Assembly (NCBI GenBank): GCA_049276455.1
Contig: JBASWL010000220.1
Location: 1 to 64,000 of the forward strand
Reading direction: 5' to 3'
Origin: Georgfuchsia sp049276455
GTDB taxonomy: Bacteria; Pseudomonadota; Gammaproteobacteria; Burkholderiales; Rhodocyclaceae
Length of the DNA stretch: 64,000 nucleotides
This document shows positions 1 through 8,786 of the stretch, in pieces. The notes beneath the pieces were generated by a model, which ran no database searches, was not told the DNA's origin, and worked only from the letters and a program-made list of their open reading frames with translations. Within the stretch, counting starts at the first letter, position 1. Each line of letters begins with the position of its first letter. The translations under genes were made by a program, and so were the position numbers.

Positions 1-1466
1 ACGATACCCTGCTTGAATCCTACATCCTCGAAAGCGACAAGTCGCACGACCTCGGCGCGCTGACGTCGCGCCATTGCGGTCTGTTGACCATCAGCTATGA
101 CGACGTAACCGGCAAGGGTGCGTCGCGTATCCCGTTCGCACAAGTGGCACTGGAACAGGCTGGTGCTTATGCCGCCGAGGATGCTGACGTGACCCTGCGC
201 GTGCATCAAGTGCTTGCGCCGCAACTTGCCGCAGAGCAGAAACTGGAACGCCTCTATCGCGATGTGGAACTGCCGGTTGCGGAAGTGCTCTACCGCATGG
301 AACGCAACGGCATACTTATCGATGTATTTGCGCTGGCGAAGCAGAGCGATGAGCTCGGGCGAGGGCTGATGGAACTCGAACGCCAGGCACACCAGCTCGC
401 TGGCCAATCCTTCAATCTGGCCTCACCGAAACAGCTCGCGGAAATTCTCTTCAACCAGCAGCAATTGCCGGTGGTGAAGAAGACTCCCTCGGGCAGCCCC
501 TCCACCGATGAAGAAGTATTGACGCAACTGGCATTAGACTACCCGCTGCCCAAGCTGCTGCTCGAACACCGCAGCTTCGCCAAACTCAAGGGCACCTACA
601 CCGACAAGCTGCCGCGCATGGTGAACCCCGCTACCGGCCGGGTGCACACCAGCTTCTCGCAGGCTGTTGCGGTAACCGGCCGGCTGGCATCGAGCGACCC
701 CAACCTGCAGAACATTCCGATCCGCACCGAGGAAGGCCGCCGCATCCGTTCCGCTTTTATTGCCCCGGCAGGCCACATTCTGGTCTCGGCCGATTACTCG
801 CAAATCGAGTTGCGCATCATGGCGCATCTTTCCGCCGACGAGCGTCTGCTTGACGCATTCGCCAAGGGCGAGGACGTACATCGCGCCACAGCGGCGGAAA
901 TCTTCGGCATCACGCCGCGGGAAGTGACGAGCGACCAGCGCCGCGCTGCCAAGGTGATCAACTTCGGTCTCATCTACGGCATGTCGGCCTTCGGACTCGC
1001 CCGTGAGCTGGGGCTGGAACGCAGTGCGGCCAGCGCATATATGGATCGCTATTTCGCGCGCTATCCCGGCGTTGCGCGCTACATGGAAGAGACGCGCCAA
1101 CAAGCACGCGACAAGGGCTATGTCGAAACCGTATTTGGTCGTCGCCTGTGGTTGCCTGAAATCAAGTCCTCCAACGCCGGCCGCCGCCAGGGCGCCGAAC
1201 GCGCCGCGATCAATGCGCCAATGCAGGGCACCGCCGCTGACCTCATCAAACTCGCGATGATTGCGGTACAGGACTGGCTTGATGAGCAACAACTGGCGGC
1301 GAAGCTGCTGCTACAAGTTCACGACGAACTGGTGCTGGAAGTGCCGGAGGCAGAACTGTCAAGCGTGCAAAAGGCGTTGCCCTCGCTCATGGGCAACATT
1401 GCTCAGCTTGCCGTACCGCTACTGGTGGAAGTGGGTGCGGGACCGAACTGGGACGAGGCGCACTGA
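1..1466 (+). CDS. polA: DNA polymerase I, C-terminal part (5' end outside window)
   Basis: The reading frame is open from base 3 to the stop at 1464-1466, about 487 residues, roughly the C-terminal half of a protein usually near 900 residues. It starts in the end of the 3'-5' exonuclease-like domain and continues through the whole family A polymerase domain. Motif A (DYSQIELR, near base 790), motif B (RRAAKVINFGLIYG, near base 940) and motif C (QVHDELVLEV, near base 1314) are all intact, so the palm and fingers active site should work. The enzyme replaces RNA primers and fills repair gaps. An internal TTG at 84 is not the start, because homology continues upstream to the window edge. The 3' end overlaps the convergent glycosyltransferase gene by 64 bp. 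Confidence 0.97.
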   Translation, partial: DTLLESYILESDKSHDLGALTSRHCGLLTISYDDVTGKGASRIPFAQVALEQAGAYAAEDADVTLRVHQVLAPQLAAEQKLERLYRDVELPVAEVLYRMERNGILIDVFALAKQSDELGRGLMELERQAHQLAGQSFNLASPKQLAEILFNQQQLPVVKKTPSGSPSTDEEVLTQLALDYPLPKLLLEHRSFAKLKGTYTDKLPRMVNPATGRVHTSFSQAVAVTGRLASSDPNLQNIPIRTEEGRRIRSAFIAPAGHILVSADYSQIELRIMAHLSADERLLDAFAKGEDVHRATAAEIFGITPREVTSDQRRAAKVINFGLIYGMSAFGLARELGLERSAASAYMDRYFARYPGVARYMEETRQQARDKGYVETVFGRRLWLPEIKSSNAGRRQGAERAAINAPMQGTAADLIKLAMIAVQDWLDEQQLAAKLLLQVHDELVLEVPEAELSSVQKALPSLMGNIAQLAVPLLVEVGAGPNWDEAH

Positions 1467-2473
1467 AGCGATTTCCAGGCCGAAAAAACTTCATTCACAG
1501 TAATATCCACCACATCCATAGAAGGTTTCTGTAGCACTGCCTGCGGCACAGCCCAAGGCCGCCAGCGCTCGATTCCCGATTGTCCGAACAGGGCAACGAC
1601 GGGCTTGCCCAGGCCGGCCGCCAGATGCATCGCCCCACCATCACCACACACCACACTATCGCAACAGGACAAGGCGGCGATCAGATCTTCAAGTCGCCCG
1701 GTAGGCAGCGGCAGAACAGGAATTCCTTCACAAAGTGAAAGAACCCCCTTGGCCTTTGCATCGTCACCGGGGTGTCGTGGGTCGTTACTCGGGCCGGGAG
1801 CCCAGAGCAGGATCAGGGCACAATCCTCTTCCAGGGATATTCGCTTCGCCAAATCGGCAAACCGTTCCGCAGGCCATCGCTGAGAAGGTTTGCGAGCGCT
1901 GATATGGAGACCGACAATACGATGTGGAATTGAATGCCATGCGTCGGCCATCCGGGCCGCGATTTTTCCCCGCTCTGTAGCGTCGGCCACCACTCTGGCG
2001 AAGGGCGTCTCAAAGCATAGCCCCATGCGCTCCAGCAGATGACAGCTCTGCTCCACTTCATGGGAACCAGCGACCTCATCCTCAGGACCACGCACCAATA
2101 TCCGCCGTCCACCAATAAATTTTGCCAGGCGCAACGCACTTGCCTGAAAACCACCGGGCAATAGTATCCAGTCGAAATTCTGGCGACGTAAATCCAGCAG
2201 CATCCGGAGACGGCACCAGTAGATACTCAGCAGGCTTTCTCCCTTGTGGCGATGCTTGGCCTTGGTATAAGAATAAAGCGCATCTATGTCTGGGTTGCCC
2301 TTGAGAACCGCCTCATTGTAGCGGGTGGCCAACACGGCAATATGGGCGGATGGCAACTGTGTCCGCAATGCCCCCAACAGAGGCGTGGTGCAAACCAGAT
2401 CACCTATGTTGTCGCGGCGTATGACGAGAATCTTGTCCAAGCTTATTCCTGCATTACGAGAGGAGGGAACCAT
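1403..2473 (-). CDS. Glycosyltransferase family 9 (heptosyltransferase-like)
   Basis: A 356-residue protein of the ADP-heptose:LPS heptosyltransferase superfamily (GT-B fold). The N-terminal KILVIRRDNIGDLVCTTPLL segment is the family's signature start, and the C-terminal half carries the donor-site stretch CGDGGAMHLAAGLGKPVVALFG. It probably adds a heptose or related sugar to an LPS core or similar glycan on the cytoplasmic face of the inner membrane. It is the last gene of the minus-strand glycan block and starts 3 bp after the decayed GT4 gene. The last ~20 residues (Ser/Pro/Thr-rich) are encoded opposite the polA 3' end and look like a run-on past an older stop. The acceptor cannot be told from sequence. 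Confidence 0.88.
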   Translation of the reverse strand: MVPSSRNAGISLDKILVIRRDNIGDLVCTTPLLGALRTQLPSAHIAVLATRYNEAVLKGNPDIDALYSYTKAKHRHKGESLLSIYWCRLRMLLDLRRQNFDWILLPGGFQASALRLAKFIGGRRILVRGPEDEVAGSHEVEQSCHLLERMGLCFETPFARVVADATERGKIAARMADAWHSIPHRIVGLHISARKPSQRWPAERFADLAKRISLEEDCALILLWAPGPSNDPRHPGDDAKAKGVLSLCEGIPVLPLPTGRLEDLIAALSCCDSVVCGDGGAMHLAAGLGKPVVALFGQSGIERWRPWAVPQAVLQKPSMDVVDITVNEVFSAWKSLQCASSQFGPAPTSTSSGTAS

Positions 2474-2475
2474 GA

Positions 2476-3115
2476 CTACAGTGATGTCGTTGACATATGC
2501 TCGACCATCTGTCGGATTCGTTCATTGAAAGCTACTTCCGAGAAACATTGAAGATGAGAAGTCCCTCTCTGGAGATTAATATGCATGGGTAGCTCGGCCA
2601 ACCGAGTTAATGGAATCCTGAAATCACGACCGACATCCCGTCGCGGATCTTCATAGAATAATCCAGTTTTCCCTGCTGCAATGGTTTCAGTGAAAGGTTG
2701 GGCATTCACAGCAAGCATTGGAGTACCACAAGCCTGAGCTTCAATGACGTTGAGTCCAAAAGGCTTCCTGCTCAGGAAGGCTGGTCATCATGTAATCCAT
2801 GGCGCCATAGGCCGCTACCACATCGATCTGGAGCCCCAACAGCGAACCCGATTGCCGAAGGGCGCAAGCAGGTCTCGTACAGATGCCCTGCTCTCCTTTT
2901 GTGGGCGTTTCGCGCCCTATAAGAGCAGGTTCTCCACTTGTAGGCCAGCCCTATTTTGCTGAATCACTTCTATTTCGCCGCCCGCATAAATTCTGGATTT
3001 CCCCTTTCCTGCTCTACTGGTCACGGGTAACAAAAAACGATGCACTGCATTCAGGCGATTTGCGGCTATCTAAACCCATTTGAGCTGGAATATGAGCCCG
3101 CGAAAACAGCGCACG
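2476..3115 (-). pseudogene. Decayed GT4 glycosyltransferase (frameshifted, N-terminally truncated)
   Basis: Three minus-strand pieces in different frames line up as one GT4-like glycosyltransferase. The upstream piece (about 3069-2953) includes RIYAGGEIEVIQQNRAG. The middle piece (about 2950-2760) includes GEPALIGRETPTKGEQG and DYMMTSLPEQEAF. The last piece (2758 down to the stop at 2476) reads GLNVIEAQACGTPMLAVNAQ and then FTETIAAGKTGLFYEDPR. The last junction falls on an AAAA run at 2758-2761 (plus strand), where one base too many breaks the expected EAFGLNVIEAQACGTP motif. An in-frame stop lies at 3070-3072. Only about 200 residues remain of an expected 350-400, so the N-terminal acceptor domain is mostly gone. 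It sits between the amidotransferase and GT9 genes, where an active gene would have belonged to the same operon. Sequencing error could explain one shift but not the missing N-terminus. Confidence 0.75.
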
Positions 3116-4951
3116 TCATAATTTCAGGGAGTATCGATCCAGCCAGAGCAGCAGCACGACAAGCGTGTAAGCCAAACGGCGCGATCCGCGACCAGAGAGA
3201 GTTTCTTGCCATGCATTAGCTATAGCGTACGAATTGAGGAAGGGGGCAATTGTAGCCGCGCGGCTTACTGCATCGTCACAGACCTCACGCCATGGCCCGC
3301 GAAACAGGCTTTCCAGCGGCACCGAGAAACCATGCTTGGGCCGGTTCCAGACGGTTTCGGGCAAGCTGCGCCGGGCGATCTCGCGCAGCAGCGATTTACC
3401 GCCGTCCATTAGATGTACTTCGGCAGGCAGCGTCAGTACCGCATCGAGTACCGGCTTGCCCAGCATGGGTACGCGTACTTCAAGGCCGTATGCCATGCTG
3501 GCGCGGTCGGTCTTGACCAGACAATTTTCAGAGAGATAGGTCCACAAATCGGCGCGCATCAGCGTGGCGGTGTCCATTCGCCCACCAAGCGAGTCGATCA
3601 ATTTCAGCCAAAGGCCGAGGGTGTCGTCGATATGGGCCGCGTTGCGAATGTCCGGCGCCAGAAATCGCGCCAAATTTTTGCGCCCCGGCCAGGGCCCCAA
3701 TTCCACCCGGCGGTAGTGAAGCAGTTCACGGCCCCACAAACTGCGCCGCAACAGCGCGGCAGGGGCGAAACCTGCATCGATCAATCGCCGCAACAAGGCC
3801 TGTCCCGGCTGCTGCCGATTTATATCCTCCGTATCGAGGAAGCGCGGGTAGCCGCAAAACAATTCGTCGCCACCGTCGCCGCTGATGGCCACCGTCACCT
3901 GCTGTCGGGTCAGTTGCGACAGGGCATGGGTCATCACATAGGCCGGATCCGCCAGCGGCTGGTCAAGGTCGGCAATGGCTGAAACGAAGACCTCGCCGCT
4001 CACCGAGGGCGCCTCGAGTTCGTGGTGCTCGCAGCCGAACACATTGGCGACGGCACGGGCATGAGCGGTTTCATCGAAACCCTCGTCGGCGAAACGCAGG
4101 CTGAAAGTCCGCAGCGGTCGTGCGCCGGCTTCAGCCATGTAGCGCACCATCAGGCTGGAGTCGATGCCGCCGGACAGGAATGCGCCGAGCGGAACATCGG
4201 CCACCAACTGACGACGAACCGATTTGCACAGTGCCGCATCGATGCGCGCGATCAGTGTTTCGCGATCGTCATTACAGGGTAATGGCCGTGGAACAGACCA
4301 CCATTTGTCACTCGTCAGCGTGTTCGCCGATGCATCGAAACGCAGGCAATGTCCCGGTGGCAACTGCTTTACCGCGGCGAGAAAAGTGTGTGGTGCCAGC
4401 GGCGTCTGGAACGCCAGATAATCGCGCAAGGCCTCGGCATCAAGGCGCCGAGGAAAATCCTGCAGCGCCAGAAATGGCGCCAGTGTAGAGGCGAAAGCTA
4501 GCCCGCCATCAATGGCCGCAAACATGAACGGCTTGATGCCTAATGCATCGCGCGCAGCGAATAGCCGGCGTTCGGCACGATCCCAGATCGCAAAGGCGAA
4601 CATGCCATCGAGCCGCTCCACCAGCTTTTCACCCCAAACAGCGTAGCCTTGCAGCAGCACCTCTGTATCAGAGCGGGTGCCGAAACTGCACCCGGCGCCG
4701 AGCAGTTCATTGCGCAAGTCGGCGAAGTTGTAGATCTCGCCGTTGAACACGATGGTAAAGCGGCCATCGACGGTCGACATCGGTTGCACCCCGCCATCGA
4801 TATCGATCACGGCAAGGCGCGCATGCGCCAATGTCGCCTCGCCGAGATCGAGCACGGTCTGTGCGTCGGGACCGCGCGACTTGAGCGCGGCCAATGCCGC
4901 CGGCGCCTGTTCGCGCCAACGTGTTCCAACAAATCCCAGTATTCCACACAT
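3116..4951 (-). CDS. AsnB-type glutamine-dependent amidotransferase
   Basis: A 611-residue protein of the asparagine synthetase B family. Cys2 directly after the start Met (MCGILGFVG) is the N-terminal nucleophile of the class II glutaminase domain, and GEIYN and the RSDTEVLL stretch match that domain. The second half is the ATP-pyrophosphatase synthetase domain with the PP-loop SGGIDSS and a conserved SGDGGDELFCGY motif. It could make asparagine, but its place among glycosyltransferases fits the subgroup found in surface polysaccharide clusters, which probably amidates a sugar acid or other carboxylate. Both active sites look intact. It starts 2 bp after the stop of the next gene upstream, so co-transcription is likely. 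Confidence 0.88.
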   Translation of the reverse strand: MCGILGFVGTRWREQAPAALAALKSRGPDAQTVLDLGEATLAHARLAVIDIDGGVQPMSTVDGRFTIVFNGEIYNFADLRNELLGAGCSFGTRSDTEVLLQGYAVWGEKLVERLDGMFAFAIWDRAERRLFAARDALGIKPFMFAAIDGGLAFASTLAPFLALQDFPRRLDAEALRDYLAFQTPLAPHTFLAAVKQLPPGHCLRFDASANTLTSDKWWSVPRPLPCNDDRETLIARIDAALCKSVRRQLVADVPLGAFLSGGIDSSLMVRYMAEAGARPLRTFSLRFADEGFDETAHARAVANVFGCEHHELEAPSVSGEVFVSAIADLDQPLADPAYVMTHALSQLTRQQVTVAISGDGGDELFCGYPRFLDTEDINRQQPGQALLRRLIDAGFAPAALLRRSLWGRELLHYRRVELGPWPGRKNLARFLAPDIRNAAHIDDTLGLWLKLIDSLGGRMDTATLMRADLWTYLSENCLVKTDRASMAYGLEVRVPMLGKPVLDAVLTLPAEVHLMDGGKSLLREIARRSLPETVWNRPKHGFSVPLESLFRGPWREVCDDAVSRAATIAPFLNSYAIANAWQETLSGRGSRRLAYTLVVLLLWLDRYSLKL

Positions 4952-4953
4952 GA

Positions 4954-6012
4954 TCAGGTGGCCGCCAACAGTTCGTATTTCGCAACCACGGCATTCACCG
5001 CATAGGCGTCCATATCCGCACGCGAGACATCTGGCGGATTGGACAGGCAGCGGCTTATTGCATTTGCAAGCGCTTCCGCGTCACCGCAGGGCACAAGGCA
5101 CTCCGGAAATGCGGAAAGAATTTCCCGCGGCCCCGAAGGACAATCCGTGGAGACCGCAGAAGTACCGCACAACAGCGACTCGATCAGCACGTTGGGCAGT
5201 CCTTCATGGTCCGAGCAAAGCACCAGGAGATCCGCCGCCGCAATCCAGGGATAAGGGTTGGTCTGGAATCCGGCGATGACAACCCGTTCACCCAGTCCGC
5301 GCAGCTCGATCATGGCTTCGAGCTGCGGGCATGCCGGCGTTAATAGGACCAGCAGATGCTCCGTATCAAGTTTGGCCCACGCATCCAGCAGCAGGTCGTG
5401 CCGCTTCTGCGCCGCGAAGCGGCCGACGTGTATGACATAAGGGCGCTTTGGCACAGCGGCCGATTCTTGCGCCGCAGACGCAATGGCGGCTTTGTCGAAT
5501 GGATTTGGAATCAATTCAATTCGTGATGGCAGATGCAATTCCTGGCGCAGATCATCAACTACGCCTCGCGACACAGCAATCAGCGGGTGTGCCGAATATA
5601 GCCTGCGGTAGCGGGCCAGACGCCGTGCCGCTTTGCCCGCGTCGGTCTTCGACAAGGTGTCGATTTCTGCCGAAAGCGTATTGGCGATGCGGCACCAGTG
5701 GCGGGGGAGCTTGGCGTGATCAGCCACCTCGTCGGCGAAAGGCAACGTCGATACGAGCAGATCATAAGGCCCGTTAACTGAAATGCCATGCCGCAGGCGG
5801 CGGGCCGCCAGCCGTTTTTGCAGCCAGCCGTGGCCGACGCGCGAACCCAGGCTATGCACCGAAATCCCTTCCGGAATCGCATGATCGATCCTGGCTTCAA
5901 GCAACCACAAGTCCGCATCGTGCCCGCGCGCATGCAACCCGGCCGCAGTTTTCAGCAGCGCCTTTTCCGCGCCGCCGCCGGCAAGGTTAGTAGTTACGAA
6001 GGCGAAGCGCAT
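4954..6012 (-). CDS. Glycosyltransferase family 4
   Basis: A 352-residue GT-B glycosyltransferase. The glycine-rich N-terminus (FVTTNLAGGGAEKALL) is typical of GT4 enzymes. The C-terminal donor domain holds GRFAAQKRHDLLLDAWAKL and the E-x7-E element in EGLPNVLIESLLCGT, which contacts the nucleotide-sugar. It acts in the cytoplasm on a lipid-linked or core acceptor. The start codon overlaps the methyltransferase gene upstream by 19 bp and the stop lies 2 bp before the amidotransferase start, so the three form a tight operon. Sugar specificity is unknown. Confidence 0.9.
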   Translation of the reverse strand: MRFAFVTTNLAGGGAEKALLKTAAGLHARGHDADLWLLEARIDHAIPEGISVHSLGSRVGHGWLQKRLAARRLRHGISVNGPYDLLVSTLPFADEVADHAKLPRHWCRIANTLSAEIDTLSKTDAGKAARRLARYRRLYSAHPLIAVSRGVVDDLRQELHLPSRIELIPNPFDKAAIASAAQESAAVPKRPYVIHVGRFAAQKRHDLLLDAWAKLDTEHLLVLLTPACPQLEAMIELRGLGERVVIAGFQTNPYPWIAAADLLVLCSDHEGLPNVLIESLLCGTSAVSTDCPSGPREILSAFPECLVPCGDAEALANAISRCLSNPPDVSRADMDAYAVNAVVAKYELLAAT

Positions 6013-6809
6013 CGGTACACATATTCATCACAGCCGGAACCGAATAGTCCCGAGCGACGTTTGATCGTGGCACGCTCGCGCCTGAATCCAGCCGGCGTCA
6101 GCAATGCATCAAGTTCGTCTGGGCGAATCGACTCGTAAGGATAGCCGCCGATCCAGTCGCGCACATCATGCTCGAAATCCATGCCGCGCTTGTTGCGGTA
6201 GTTGCGGATATGCGTCGACAAGCGTTTGCCACGCAACAACAGGTACCAGCCAAACAAGCGGATATAGAGACGTTCAGCCCATGTCTGCCTTTCCGGCGAA
6301 GCGGATACATACCAGCACTTGATGCGCTTCCAGATGCCGCAGTAGAGCGTTCTCCCATACAGGGCCACCGCAAACAGTCCGCCCGGCTTGACCAGCTTTG
6401 CAGCGCAAAGAATGGCGCGATTCATGTTGCCGGTATGGTGCAGCACCCCCCAAGAATAGACGATATCAAATTGGCCGTCGCGTGCCAGATCTAGATCGAA
6501 CACGCTCTGCACGTTGGCTACTGCATGATCTGCCAGGCCGAAACGCTCCATCAGACTGTTCATCGCGGCGACCGAATTCGCATCGAGATCGACTGCCTTT
6601 ATTTGCGTCGCTCCCATCTTGATTGCCGCAAGGGAATGAAGTCCGGAGCCACAGCCAATATCGAGAAAACTCTTGCCAGTCAGGGAGTCAAGACCAAGCA
6701 TTGATGACAGACGCCGGGCGGCGGGATCAATCCTTTCGTCGTCGACAAGACTGCTGTAGCTTTGCCAGTTCTTGCCGAATTCGAAACGCGTTTCATCGCG
6801 GTTTGGCAT
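5994..6809 (-). CDS. Class I SAM-dependent methyltransferase
   Basis: A 271-residue protein with the Rossmann-type SAM site: motif I LDIGCGSGLHSLAA near residue 50, an acidic end of beta-2 (KAVDLD) and the post-motif FDIVYSWGVLHHTGNM. The C-terminal third has an aromatic-rich stretch (YIRLFGWYLLLRGKRL) that may touch a membrane or lipid acceptor. An AAGGA ribosome binding site lies 8 bp before the start. Its place between glycosyltransferases suggests it methylates a glycan or its precursor, but the acceptor is not visible from sequence. Confidence 0.87.
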   Translation of the reverse strand: MPNRDETRFEFGKNWQSYSSLVDDERIDPAARRLSSMLGLDSLTGKSFLDIGCGSGLHSLAAIKMGATQIKAVDLDANSVAAMNSLMERFGLADHAVANVQSVFDLDLARDGQFDIVYSWGVLHHTGNMNRAILCAAKLVKPGGLFAVALYGRTLYCGIWKRIKCWYVSASPERQTWAERLYIRLFGWYLLLRGKRLSTHIRNYRNKRGMDFEHDVRDWIGGYPYESIRPDELDALLTPAGFRRERATIKRRSGLFGSGCDEYVYRCASPS

Positions 6810-6812
6810 GCG

Positions 6813-7817
6813 CTATTTCCTTCGTGCGGCGAGAGCTTCCACAACCCGGTCAAAAACCAGTGCGACGGAAATGTCGGCCATCGAAGTTGTCTCGTCGCAA
6901 TCCAAGCCAGTTCGTGGGTGATCAATGCAAAAATCGAGCGGATGCTGGAGCGGCCCTGTGTGTTGTCGCGACGACAGGCAATGATAGAGCCCGACGATTG
7001 GGATGTCGAAACTACTCATGATATGGGTCGGTCCGGTATCTACGCCGACATACAGATCAATGCAAGACATAAGCGCGGCGGTTTGGCGCAAGGTGAGGCA
7101 CCCCGCAAACGAGGAAACCCCGAAATTGAGTTCCGCTTTCAGCCAGTCTGTCCGTGTCCGTTCTTCTGGCCCGCCGAAAATCAGGAACTTCGCATTCGGA
7201 AAGCGGCTTCTGATTTCCCGGCACAGATGAAGAAAACTTTCAATCGGCCAGTCTCTGTAGCGTTTCGTCGGGAAGCTGGCAACTTGAAGCCCAATTAAGG
7301 GATAGCCAGATCCCAGTCCCTCGTGCGACAGCGTTTCCATCCCCCACTTCTTTTCGTCATCAGTACAGAAATACGCTATTCGCATGTTCTGCGCATTGAT
7401 CCCGATAGCCGCGGGAAGACGCAAAGCTTGTTTAATTGCATGCTCGCCTTGGAACGGCGCAGGATCTACGCACCTGAACAGCCGCTTGTTTAAGGCCGGG
7501 TCGGTTTGTTTGAACGCTATCACGTGAGTTGCAGCGCGCGTGGCATATTTGACCAACGCTTGATCAAACCCATAAACGAACGCAACGTCATAGCGTGGTC
7601 CGAATAACCTGCATAGAAACGGGGCGACACCCTTGGTTATGCACCCCACCTTGTTGATGAAGGGCAGGTTTTCAAAAACTTCCGCCCGCTTCGGATGCGC
7701 CAGCACGTCGCAGACTGCATTCGGCCAATATTCCTTTATCGCCCTGATCGCAGGGGAAGAAAACAACGTATCCCCGATGCGCGTTACGTTGATCACCAAA
7801 ATTCTTTGCGGATCCAT
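6813..7817 (-). CDS. Glycosyltransferase family 9
   Basis: A 334-residue heptosyltransferase-superfamily protein. The N-terminus RILVINVTRIGDTLFSSPAI is the family signature, and the C-terminal nucleotide-sugar region reads YVGVDTGPTHIMSSFDIPIVGLY, where the DxGPTH variant is common in this group. It lies 3 bp after the gene upstream and 3 bp before the methyltransferase, so it belongs to the same transcript. It is distinct from the other two GT9 proteins in the window, which suggests a core with several heptose-like residues. Confidence 0.88.
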   Translation of the reverse strand: MDPQRILVINVTRIGDTLFSSPAIRAIKEYWPNAVCDVLAHPKRAEVFENLPFINKVGCITKGVAPFLCRLFGPRYDVAFVYGFDQALVKYATRAATHVIAFKQTDPALNKRLFRCVDPAPFQGEHAIKQALRLPAAIGINAQNMRIAYFCTDDEKKWGMETLSHEGLGSGYPLIGLQVASFPTKRYRDWPIESFLHLCREIRSRFPNAKFLIFGGPEERTRTDWLKAELNFGVSSFAGCLTLRQTAALMSCIDLYVGVDTGPTHIMSSFDIPIVGLYHCLSSRQHTGPLQHPLDFCIDHPRTGLDCDETTSMADISVALVFDRVVEALAARRK

Positions 7818-7820
7818 GGA

Positions 7821-8780
7821 TCACGCGGCCAGATATTTCTGAACCAACGCCTCAACTGCCGGCCAATGTTCCTTCTGTTTTAGCGAGCCAACAAAATGAA
7901 CAATGGCGGCATTGTCAGGAAAACGCACGTCATGGGGCTTCATCCGGCAGAAATTATGGGTCGAACAGGGAAATGTTTTGACCATGGCGGAAGCAGAACG
8001 AAGAGACAGGCAAAGCAACTTTGGCGCAGCAACGAATGGCGCATCGTCGCTGGACGTCGTCTGTATCAACACCGAGATCGCGGTCTGTTCGCTCAGGGTA
8101 TGCGGTGTCGCCTCCAAAATGGCCAACCAGTCTTCGACTATGCGACGCATGGTCTCTGGCTGCTTTACGAAAAAAACCCCCGCATTGATCGCCATGTAGG
8201 GAAGCACAGCGTTATTCCCGCAACCGGAATCGACGCCAAGCCTCAATTGATCGGGATCCATGACCGTAACGCCCAGGTCGAAATCACCATCGACGCAACC
8301 GTCAATATCCTTCAGCAACATGGCATCTGCATCAACGTAGCAAAACGGGATATTCCATCGCGCGGTGAAATCCCTGAATATGAGCGGCTTCTGGCAGTTG
8401 ATGCGGATGAAGTTGCGTTTCTGCTCGACGAATTCGCCCTTATCGACAAGCCATGCCGACTTTTTCTTGCCAGTGACAAGGAACCTGAGCCGCCGAAAGA
8501 GATACTTAACTTGCTCTCGTGCCTTGAAATTGGGCCAAAAAAAATCGAATCCGACGGAATCGGCCCACGATGGCCAACGCCAGTTCTCTCTACCCCACGG
8601 AATGACATGGATTTCCTCGCTATCCGAAAAGTAATCCGCTATCAGTCTCGACTTGTCTCCGGTAAGGTCGTAGATGTATATGGTCGAATGCGGATTGGAT
8701 TTCATGGCGCAAGCGACGGCAAGCGACAGCCACGGCAAGAAGTTATCCGTGGCGATAAACACAATGGCTTGTATCGGCAT
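7821..8780 (-). CDS. Putative GT-A-fold glycosyltransferase of unknown specificity
   Basis: A 319-residue protein that I cannot place in a named family with certainty. YVDADAMLL near residue 150 is a DxD-type metal/nucleotide site of GT-A glycosyltransferases, and MAINAGVFFVK downstream resembles the N-A-G-V/F element of GT8-like and related enzymes. The opening QAIVFIATDNFLPWLSLAVACAM also fits that fold (an N-terminal beta strand followed by the sugar-donor loop). It has no signal peptide or clear membrane segment. A good GGAGG ribosome binding site precedes the start. It sits between a GT9 gene and a methyltransferase gene, with gaps of 3 and 6 bp. Confidence 0.65.
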   Translation of the reverse strand: MPIQAIVFIATDNFLPWLSLAVACAMKSNPHSTIYIYDLTGDKSRLIADYFSDSEEIHVIPWGRENWRWPSWADSVGFDFFWPNFKAREQVKYLFRRLRFLVTGKKKSAWLVDKGEFVEQKRNFIRINCQKPLIFRDFTARWNIPFCYVDADAMLLKDIDGCVDGDFDLGVTVMDPDQLRLGVDSGCGNNAVLPYMAINAGVFFVKQPETMRRIVEDWLAILEATPHTLSEQTAISVLIQTTSSDDAPFVAAPKLLCLSLRSASAMVKTFPCSTHNFCRMKPHDVRFPDNAAIVHFVGSLKQKEHWPAVEALVQKYLAA

Positions 8781-8786
8781 GTCCTC

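Noticed and set aside
534..1292. 252-codon minus-strand open frame opposite polA
   Set aside because: It lies wholly inside polA, which has all its motifs, and its translation has no recognisable domain; a GC-rich third-position shadow.
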